Assembly (NCBI GenBank): GCA_003448875.1
Contig: DLXG01000034.1
Location: forward strand, 1 to 20,390
Source: Anaerolineaceae bacterium
Lineage (GTDB): Bacteria; Chloroflexota; Anaerolineae; Anaerolineales; Anaerolineaceae
Length of the DNA stretch: 20,390 nucleotides
Reading direction: 5' to 3'
Within the stretch, counting starts at the first letter, position 1. The number at the start of each line of letters is the position of its first letter. Shown here piece after piece: positions 6,690 to 13,262 of this stretch. The notes below the pieces were generated by a model. It saw only the letters and a list, made by a program, of their open reading frames with translations, ran no database searches and was not told the DNA's origin. The position numbers and the translations under genes were made by a program.

Positions 6690-7043
6690 ATGAGCCAAAC
6701 AAATCCGCTGGGTAACATATTTATCTCACATCGGGCAATAGCATCCATTGCCCACATGGCCGCGATTGAGTCTTACGGTGTGGTAGGACTTGCAGCAAAA
6801 AATCTGGCAGAAGACCTTGCCAACAAAATTGTCAAAGACCCCTCCAAAGGGGTTGAAGTGGAGTTCAAAGACGATGGCATTGTGATTGACCTTTACATCA
6901 TTGTCGAATACGGAACTCGGATTAAAATGGTAACTTCCAGCGTCGCTGAAAATGTTCGTTATCAAATCGAAAAGTGGCTTGAGTTACCGGTAAAAGAGGT
7001 TAATGTTCACGTTCGTGGATTGCGAATCAGCGACACGGACTAA
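6690..7043 (+). CDS. Asp23/Gls24 family protein (YloU-like)
   Basis: This is a 117-residue Asp23-family protein. Visible family features are the opening strand GNIFISHRAIASIAHMAA, the GVVGLAAK segment, then IVIDLYIIVEYGTRI, followed by an amphipathic helix and VKEVNVHVRGLRI at the end. Such proteins are linked to envelope stress and, in Staphylococcus, sit at the membrane. The YloU-type subgroup is usually encoded next to fakA, as here. The ATG at 6690 has GAGGG (6676-6680) nine bases upstream; an in-frame TTG at 6663 would add nine unlikely residues. FakA-like and DegV-like genes follow closely (26 and 4 bases between genes), suggesting one transcript. Its exact job is unknown. Confidence 0.9.
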   Translation: MSQTNPLGNIFISHRAIASIAHMAAIESYGVVGLAAKNLAEDLANKIVKDPSKGVEVEFKDDGIVIDLYIIVEYGTRIKMVTSSVAENVRYQIEKWLELPVKEVNVHVRGLRISDTD

Positions 7044-7069
7044 ATAATACTGAATTAATTTGGAGCGCT

Positions 7070-8749
7070 ATGAGTGATGAAGTGAATCGAACTACCCTGC
7101 CTCAGGCAAAAGATTTAGCGCAGGCAGGGAAACTGGATGGAATTGGATTAAAAAAATTAGTGGAAGCCGGCACTCTCTGGTTGAAAACCAACCAGCAGCT
7201 GGTCAATTCCCTGAATGTGTTCCCTGTACCGGATGGCGATACCGGAACAAATATGTTATTGACAATGCAGGCGGCCTCTAACGAGATTCTCCATTCCAAC
7301 GAAAAAAATGTCGGCAAGGTCGCCCACGCCATCGCACAAGGGGCTTTGATGGGTGCAAGGGGGAATTCAGGCGTTATTCTTTCTCAATTATGGAGAGGTT
7401 TTGCCAGAGCCCTGGATAATTTCGAGGAAATAGATGGAGAAATCCTCATCAAAGCACTGGTCGAAGCCAAAAATACTGCTTATAAAGGGGTTGTCAGGCC
7501 GGTGGAGGGCACGATATTGACTGTTGCCAAAGACATTGCAGCCGCCATCGAATCATTCAAGGGCAAACCACTTTCTCTGGAATGGTTGGAAAAAATCGTA
7601 TTTGAAGCAGACCTCTCTGTGCAAAAAACACCCGAACTACTGCCAATCCTTAAGCAGGCCGGCGTTGTTGATTCTGGCGGTAAAGGTTTATTTATCATTT
7701 TGGAAGGTATGCTGCGTTACTTGAAGGGACAGTCTCTGGAAACGCCTACTACCAGCGTTCAACCGCTGACCGCAATGAACTTAGAGGAAACCATGGAAGA
7801 AATCGAACCCGGTCAGGACTTTGAGGTTGTAGTAGATTTTCGCCCTCATCAACCGTTGGATTTGGATCGTTTCTATGAACGTCTTTCTCAGATGGGTACT
7901 TCTATTCAAGTGGGCGAAGGGGATGGAATGTACCGCATGCACATTCATGTGCCCACCGAAAAGCGCTACGAACCCATCGAATACACGATGAGCCTGGGGA
8001 CAATTACCAAGGTTGCCATTGAAAACCTTTTGGCTCAAATGGAAGAGAAGAAAAATTCCCAACCCGCCATCGAGTTTCCACCCTGTGAACCCGGTAAAAT
8101 TGCTGTGGTAGCCGTTTCTCCCGGTTTGGGGCTTTCACGCATCTTCGCCAGTCTGGGAGTAAACGCCATTGTTGAAGGCGGTCAAACCATGAATCCCAGC
8201 ACGGAGGAAATTCTCAAAGCCTTTGAAAATCTGCCTACCGATCAGGTGATCATATTACCGAATAATAAAAACATTATTCTCGCTGCCCAAAACGCAGCAT
8301 CTCTTTCCGTCAAGAATGTAAAAGTCATACCCACCAAAACCATTCCTCAGGGTCTTAATGTCATGCTGCGTTTTGATCCCGATGGTGATCTGGATGAAGT
8401 GGCGGCGGAGATGGAGGAAGCCATTCAGGAAGTTGAAAGCGGGGAAATTACAACGGCTACCCGCTCGGTTGAAATTAATGGGGTGAAAGTCAAAGAAGGC
8501 CAGGTCATTGCGCTTCTAAACGGGCAACTGGTTGCATCAGCCAGCCACCTTGAAGAAGCCTGCTTTGAGTTACTCAGGGCCGCGAAAACCGAGGAACGAG
8601 AACGTATCACTTTGTTTTATGGTCAAAATATTACAATAGAAGAGGTAAATCAACTTGCTGAAAAGATTCAGGAGAAATATCCTGATCACGAAATGGAGAT
8701 TCACGAAGGTGGACAGCCGCACTATCAGTTGATTATTTCGATAGAATAA
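7070..8749 (+). CDS. fakA: FakA-like fatty acid kinase subunit (DAK2/DhaL domain, YloV)
   Basis: This 559-residue protein has the FakA/YloV architecture: an N-terminal DhaL (DAK2) ATP-binding domain (about 25-215) with NVFPVPDGDTGTNM (49-62) and GARGNSGVILSQ (95-106), a middle domain, and a C-terminal domain (about 330-559) of the YloV type. In Staphylococcus aureus FakA phosphorylates fatty acids presented by the DegV-family carrier FakB, feeding exogenous fatty acids into phospholipid synthesis. The Asp residues D55 and D57 would bind Mg-ATP. GGAG precedes the ATG by six bases. The next gene, starting 4 bases later, is a DegV-family protein, fitting a FakA-FakB pair. That the substrate is a fatty acid is inferred from the family. 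Confidence 0.92.
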   Translation: MSDEVNRTTLPQAKDLAQAGKLDGIGLKKLVEAGTLWLKTNQQLVNSLNVFPVPDGDTGTNMLLTMQAASNEILHSNEKNVGKVAHAIAQGALMGARGNSGVILSQLWRGFARALDNFEEIDGEILIKALVEAKNTAYKGVVRPVEGTILTVAKDIAAAIESFKGKPLSLEWLEKIVFEADLSVQKTPELLPILKQAGVVDSGGKGLFIILEGMLRYLKGQSLETPTTSVQPLTAMNLEETMEEIEPGQDFEVVVDFRPHQPLDLDRFYERLSQMGTSIQVGEGDGMYRMHIHVPTEKRYEPIEYTMSLGTITKVAIENLLAQMEEKKNSQPAIEFPPCEPGKIAVVAVSPGLGLSRIFASLGVNAIVEGGQTMNPSTEEILKAFENLPTDQVIILPNNKNIILAAQNAASLSVKNVKVIPTKTIPQGLNVMLRFDPDGDLDEVAAEMEEAIQEVESGEITTATRSVEINGVKVKEGQVIALLNGQLVASASHLEEACFELLRAAKTEERERITLFYGQNITIEEVNQLAEKIQEKYPDHEMEIHEGGQPHYQLIISIE

Positions 8750-8753
8750 ACCT

Positions 8754-9614
8754 ATGCGAAAAATTGGCATCCTGGTTGACAACACTGCTCAATTTCCTCG
8801 CCACTCATTCCCGGGCCAAAACCTGATTCGCATTGCCTCCCATGATGTAATTTACCATGGGACAACTTATTCAGGAGGAGACGGGCTGAAGGTATCTCAA
8901 TTACCGCTATTTGCGCGTGGAAAAAGTGCCCCCCAATTGATCCCCCCCTCTCCCGAAAAGTTCAATCAAATTCTGAGTGGAATGAGCACCGAATTCGACG
9001 AGGTACTGGTTCTGGTACATTCCTCTCACCTGAGCAGCACATTTCAGAATGCCAGCCTGGCTGCTTCCAGCCTTCAAGGTAGACTGCCAGTGATTGTGAT
9101 TGACACCAATACCTTTTCAGCTGGTTTGGGAATGCTGGCCCAAGTGGCAGCCGAGAGTATTCATAACGGGGCAAATCTTGGAGAAGTTGAGCATATTGTT
9201 CGACAGCAAGCCGCCCACACCTACACGGTTGTCTGCTGTCCGGGATTGTCATACCTCTCCCAAAACGGAATCGTTGACCCTGCACAAGCGCTGGTTGGGG
9301 AATTTCTGTCAATGATGCCAGTATTTTCGTTTGAAGACGAGCGTTTAACACCTATTGAAAAAATGCGAAATATCCGCAACATTACCGAATTTTTCATTGA
9401 ATTTGTAGAAGAATTTGATAACCTTAATCATATTGCCGTCATTCAAAGTGTCCCACCCCTGCTGCCCGAAACTCGCAGTATGCGCCAGATATTTCTTGAG
9501 AATTATCCTCAAACCAGTTATAGTGAGCACAATCTCAATCTGGCGTCTGCCCTCCTTTTCAGTCCTAAAATGGTTGGGCTGATAGTTGTGGAAGCAGTCT
9601 CCGAAAACGATTAA
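8754..9614 (+). CDS. DegV-family fatty acid-binding protein (FakB-like)
   Basis: This 286-residue DegV-fold protein should carry an acyl chain for the FakA-like kinase encoded just upstream. The opening LVDNTAQFP corresponds to the usual TDSTADLP, SSHLSSTFQNA (about 84-94) to the SSxLSGTYQSA motif, and DTNTFSAGLGM to the DSxxxSxGxGxL motif. The segment where DegV proteins usually have TSQPSP reads QLIPPSP, so the Thr-Ser pair that helps hold the fatty acid carboxylate is replaced by Leu-Ile. The protein may therefore bind a different ligand or use other contacts. No clear ribosome binding site is seen; the four-base gap suggests coupling to the upstream gene. A 58-base gap precedes recG. Confidence 0.88.
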   Translation: MRKIGILVDNTAQFPRHSFPGQNLIRIASHDVIYHGTTYSGGDGLKVSQLPLFARGKSAPQLIPPSPEKFNQILSGMSTEFDEVLVLVHSSHLSSTFQNASLAASSLQGRLPVIVIDTNTFSAGLGMLAQVAAESIHNGANLGEVEHIVRQQAAHTYTVVCCPGLSYLSQNGIVDPAQALVGEFLSMMPVFSFEDERLTPIEKMRNIRNITEFFIEFVEEFDNLNHIAVIQSVPPLLPETRSMRQIFLENYPQTSYSEHNLNLASALLFSPKMVGLIVVEAVSEND

Positions 9615-9672
9615 GCGAACTTCAAAAACCCCAACAAACGGTCAGCATTGTAGAATAGGGTAAAATAATCTC

Positions 9673-12135
9673 ATGTCATCAGCACTGGAAAAAATTAAAA
9701 AATTCCTCAAACTCGAAATAGAACGAGGTTTTGACAATCGCGCGGTTGTGGGAGGGTTGGACAAGATCATTCCAGCCTGGGAACAGGAAGCCAATCGAGA
9801 GGGACTTCCGGCTTGGGTAATCCAACAAATCTGTGATAGATTGGCACAATACCCTTCTCTTTCCGTTGAATTGCGAGAGCAGATCGTTCAAGAGATATTC
9901 GAAATTATTGAGAGGCACGGCAATTCACCAGCGACAGATTCCTTTGTGCCACCCGAACCCGAAAAGACAGATTACCCGCCAGCAGCAATCGTCAGAACAA
10001 CCTCCTTCAATAATCAATCCAAACCTTCTACTCGCGAAGAAAACAAAAAGCCCAGTGGTTTAGATGCCAGCCTGAAAGTTTTACCCGGTATCGGCCCCAA
10101 AAATGCTCAAAACCTCGAAAAACTAGGACTTCACAAGCTGGAAGATCTGCTCTACTTCTTCCCTCGCCGCTACGACGACTTTTCCAAAATGAAGCCGATC
10201 AATCAGCTGCGTTTTGGAGAGGAGTTATCCGTTGCTGGAACTGTTCAAAAATCTCAACTGCGCGAAATTAAAGGCAACCGCACACTATTTGAGGCTGTGA
10301 TCTCAGACGGTACCGGCTCACTGCGGGTTTCATGGTTCAATCAACCTTGGCTGGAGAAGAATATTCGTCCGGGTGTTCAGGTTGTCCTTTCCGGCAAGGT
10401 GGATATGTATCTTGGCCGCTTGTGCATGAATAATCCAGAATGGGAATTGCTGGACCAGGAACACCTGCACACCAATCGCATCGTTCCAGTTTATTCATTG
10501 ACCGCTGGTGTAAGTCAAAAGGTTCTACGCCGAATAATGTACCAGACTGTCAACTTTTGGGCTGGCCGAGTTGCAGATTTCCTGCCCGAAGAAATACGCA
10601 CTGCTGGCAATCTCCTGCCACTCTCACAGGCACTTCGTCAAATTCATTTTCCAGACAATGATGCAAACCTTCGCGAAGCCCGCCAGAGATTAGCTTTCGA
10701 TGAAATCTTCCTCATTCAATTGGGAGTTTTGCGCCAGAAACAGAATTGGCAAAATCGCACCGCCAAAGTTTTTAATGTCAGCGATGAATGGCTCAATGCT
10801 CAAATTAACCGACTCCCTTATCCATTGACAAATGCTCAAATTAGAGCCATTCACGAAATCCGCTCCGATTTAACCTCAGGCCGACCGATGAACCGCTTAC
10901 TTCAAGGAGATGTTGGTTCGGGCAAAACTGTGGTGGCCGCCTTAGCCATTGCCATGGTTACAAATTCTGGAATGCAGGCAGCTCTCATGGCGCCAACCAG
11001 CATCTTAGCCGAGCAGCATTATCGCAGTTTCCAAAAACTGTTTGTACGTTCACAGGCAGATGATTCAGCGCCCTTTGACGCCGGTGAAGTACGTTTGCTG
11101 GTCGGTGATACTCCTGAAAAAGAAAAACAGGAAATTCGGCAGGCACTTGCTGCGGGTGAAATTAAGTTATTGATTGGAACTCATGCGCTCATCGAAGATC
11201 CCATCGAATTTAAGCACCTTCAACTTGCCGTAATTGATGAACAACATCGCTTTGGGGTCGCCCAACGTTCCGCCCTGCGTTCTAAAGGTGATAACCCTCA
11301 TCTTCTGGTAATGACTGCCACCCCCATTCCACGCTCTCTTGCTCTTACGATTTACGGCGATTTAGACCTTTCTGTAATGGACGAAATGCCGGCAGGACGC
11401 CAACCCATCGAAACGCACATCTTTACTCCTTTAGAACGGGAGCGTGCTTATTCCTTTATCCGTTCTCAAATTCGTCAGGGTTATCAGGCTTTTATTATCT
11501 ACCCCTTAGTGGATCAAGAACAATCTGAAACAGAAGACACACTGGCAGCCGTACAGCAACAACAGCGCCTCCAAAATGAAGTCTTCCCGGATCTCAAAAT
11601 TGGATTATTACACGGAAGAATGCGGCCGGAAGAAAAAGAACAGGTTATGCGGCAATTCCGGGATAAAGAGTATCATATTCTGGTTTCTACATCTGTTATA
11701 GAAGTTGGCGTGGATATACCCAATGCCACTGTGATGCTGATCGAAGGCGCAAACCGTTTTGGACTTGCCCAACTACACCAGTTTCGCGGAAGGGTCGGAC
11801 GCGGGAACGCAAAATCGTATTGTATTCTCATTCCAGATGACGAAGATGCTGCGGAAAACGAGCGATTATCCGCTATGGTTGAAACCAACGATGGCTTTGT
11901 TCTCGCTGAACGGGACTTGCAGCAACGCGGCCCGGGTGAATTTTTAGGAACCCGACAGGCTGGTTTTGCCGACCTGAAAATAGCCAATCTGACCGATGTT
12001 CACACCATTGAAAAAGCCCGTAATCTTGCTCAGCAATTATTCGAGAAAGACCCCCAATTAAGTGACCCTCGCTATCAACCCCTTCTCGATAAGTTGAACG
12101 ATTTTTGGGGAGAAGGACGAGGAGATATCAGTTAA
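9673..12135 (+). CDS. recG: ATP-dependent DNA helicase RecG
   Basis: RecG remodels stalled replication forks and branched DNA. This 820-residue protein is longer than the E. coli enzyme (693) because of an N-terminal extension of about 125 residues ending in a charged, Ser/Pro-rich linker. Then come the helix-hairpin LPGIGPKNAQNL (137-148) and PRRYDD, the OB-fold wedge domain (about 175-260), Walker A GDVGSGKT (412-419, K418), the DEQH box (522-525), TATPIPRSLALT, STSVIEVGVDIPNA, QFRGRVGRG, and the translocation motif RGPGEFLGTRQ (starting at 752). There is no good ribosome binding site (AGGG is 12 bases away). A TAGAAT at 9651-9656 and a TAAAAT at 9661-9666 might be -10 boxes. coaD follows after 10 bases. 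Confidence 0.97.
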   Translation: MSSALEKIKKFLKLEIERGFDNRAVVGGLDKIIPAWEQEANREGLPAWVIQQICDRLAQYPSLSVELREQIVQEIFEIIERHGNSPATDSFVPPEPEKTDYPPAAIVRTTSFNNQSKPSTREENKKPSGLDASLKVLPGIGPKNAQNLEKLGLHKLEDLLYFFPRRYDDFSKMKPINQLRFGEELSVAGTVQKSQLREIKGNRTLFEAVISDGTGSLRVSWFNQPWLEKNIRPGVQVVLSGKVDMYLGRLCMNNPEWELLDQEHLHTNRIVPVYSLTAGVSQKVLRRIMYQTVNFWAGRVADFLPEEIRTAGNLLPLSQALRQIHFPDNDANLREARQRLAFDEIFLIQLGVLRQKQNWQNRTAKVFNVSDEWLNAQINRLPYPLTNAQIRAIHEIRSDLTSGRPMNRLLQGDVGSGKTVVAALAIAMVTNSGMQAALMAPTSILAEQHYRSFQKLFVRSQADDSAPFDAGEVRLLVGDTPEKEKQEIRQALAAGEIKLLIGTHALIEDPIEFKHLQLAVIDEQHRFGVAQRSALRSKGDNPHLLVMTATPIPRSLALTIYGDLDLSVMDEMPAGRQPIETHIFTPLERERAYSFIRSQIRQGYQAFIIYPLVDQEQSETEDTLAAVQQQQRLQNEVFPDLKIGLLHGRMRPEEKEQVMRQFRDKEYHILVSTSVIEVGVDIPNATVMLIEGANRFGLAQLHQFRGRVGRGNAKSYCILIPDDEDAAENERLSAMVETNDGFVLAERDLQQRGPGEFLGTRQAGFADLKIANLTDVHTIEKARNLAQQLFEKDPQLSDPRYQPLLDKLNDFWGEGRGDIS

Positions 12136-12145
12136 GGAGACCATT

Positions 12146-12670
12146 ATGGTCAGAGCCGTATTTCCCGGAACATTTGATCCTATTCACTATGGGCACATGG
12201 ATATCGCCCGGCGGGCTGCCCGTCTCTTCGACGAGGTAATCATCGCTGTATATAATAAACCGCTCAAAAATCTGCTATTCAGCCCTGAAGAACGCTTGAA
12301 ACTGGTTCAACAAACATTTTATGCCGAACCAAAGTTTACCGTGGTAGGTTATAGCGGCCTGACCGTTGAATTTTGCAAAAATGTGGGAGCCCAGGTAATC
12401 ATACGCGGCTTGAGGGTGTTTTCGGATTTTGAACATGAATTTCGCATGGCTCTCGCCAATCACCGCCTATATCCGGACATCGAAATGATCGCATTAATCA
12501 CCAGCGAACAGCACACATTTCTTTCCTCATCAACCGTCCGGGAAATCGCATCCCTCGGCGGAGATATTAGCAGCATGGTACCTATCCATGTAGCCGAGGC
12601 TTTGAAGAAAAAATTCAGTGAATTAGGGGATGGACAATCCATAGTGCCAATTACAGCACTGAGAGATTGA
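12146..12670 (+). CDS. coaD: Phosphopantetheine adenylyltransferase
   Basis: CoaD transfers AMP from ATP to 4'-phosphopantetheine, the penultimate step of coenzyme A synthesis. The 174 residues are slightly above the usual 160. The nucleotidyltransferase signature GTFDPIHYGHMD (8-19) contains the TxGH-type catalytic H17. Further family marks are NKPLKNLLFSPEER, VIIRGLRVFSDFEHEF, and SSSTVREIA (127-135), the ISSTxVR motif with R132. AAGGAG sits just before the ATG, and the gap to recG is 10 bases. A coiled-coil gene follows after 74 bases. Confidence 0.96.
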   Translation: MVRAVFPGTFDPIHYGHMDIARRAARLFDEVIIAVYNKPLKNLLFSPEERLKLVQQTFYAEPKFTVVGYSGLTVEFCKNVGAQVIIRGLRVFSDFEHEFRMALANHRLYPDIEMIALITSEQHTFLSSSTVREIASLGGDISSMVPIHVAEALKKKFSELGDGQSIVPITALRD

Positions 12671-12676
12671 AATGCG

Positions 12677-12682
12677 TATAAT
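12677..12682 (+). promoter_or_regulatory. Possible -10 box before the SepIVA-like gene
   Basis: A perfect TATAAT lies just after the coaD stop, 62 bases before the next ATG. The best upstream hexamer, TTACAG (12651-12656), is 20 bases away, too far for a standard promoter. The gene may have its own promoter in addition to read-through from coaD. Confidence 0.35.
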
Positions 12683-12744
12683 ATACTATTAACTGGCTTG
12701 AATATTGCACCACCCTTTCTCAGGTTTGGAAAGCGGAGGAGAAA

Positions 12745-13233
12745 ATGGACATACTGCATTTGGTAGATCGTTTGGAAGAATTATTCAATGAAAGCCGTCC
12801 AATATGGTTCACCCACTCGGTCATGGTGGACGAGGACCGCATGTTAGATTTGATTGACCAGATGCGGGTATCCATTCCTGAAGAAATTAAGAAGGCTCAG
12901 CAAATCCTCGCCCAACGCGACCGGATTCTTGCGCAGGCCCAGGAAGAAGCCAACCGCACCATCCAGCTGGCACGCGAAAAAGCCGAACAGATGATTGAAC
13001 GGGACGCAATTATTCAGGCTGCGCATGCACGTGCCGAGCAGATTATTCAACAAGCCCGCCTCGAAACCGAATCAACCAAACGCGATGCCGACGAATACGT
13101 GCTTGAGTCTCTCTCCCGATTAGAGGTTGAACTGGAAAAAATGCTCAATCAGGTTCGCAATGGTGTACGAGCCCTGCAAAGCGAACGTCAACAAGCCATG
13201 GCACCCACACCGCTTCAAACCGACAAAGACTAA
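12745..13233 (+). CDS. Coiled-coil protein resembling SepIVA/DivIVA-type septal proteins
   Basis: The product has 162 residues. A short N-terminal region (1-45) ends in DRMLDLIDQMRVSIPEEI, followed by an almost continuous Ala/Gln/Glu/Arg-rich coiled coil (about 48-150) with repeated AxxxAxQ-type heptads, and a Pro/Thr tail. From memory, the N-terminal pattern (a short helix, an aromatic/hydrophobic patch, LxLIDxxxxxIPxEhxxAQxhLxxRDxxL) matches mycobacterial SepIVA (Rv2927c) and its actinobacterial relatives, which in Streptomyces are also encoded next to coaD. A role at the division site or cell tip is inferred only from this likeness. The start has a strong GGAGGAG. The gene ends at a terminator shared with lon. 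A generic coiled-coil similar to ATP synthase subunit b is the alternative. Confidence 0.8.
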   Translation: MDILHLVDRLEELFNESRPIWFTHSVMVDEDRMLDLIDQMRVSIPEEIKKAQQILAQRDRILAQAQEEANRTIQLAREKAEQMIERDAIIQAAHARAEQIIQQARLETESTKRDADEYVLESLSRLEVELEKMLNQVRNGVRALQSERQQAMAPTPLQTDKD

Positions 13234-13262
13234 AAAAGAGCAGCCTTGCGGCTGCCTTTTTT
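13232..13262. terminator. Bidirectional intrinsic terminator shared by the coiled-coil gene and lon
   Basis: GCAGCC (13240-13245) pairs with GGCTGC (13250-13255) around TTGC, flanked by six A residues (13232-13237) on the left and six T residues (13257-13262) on the right. It therefore works on both strands. The A-run begins inside the stop codon of the coiled-coil gene, and the T-run overlaps the lon stop (13261-13263), so both genes end inside the structure. Confidence 0.9.
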
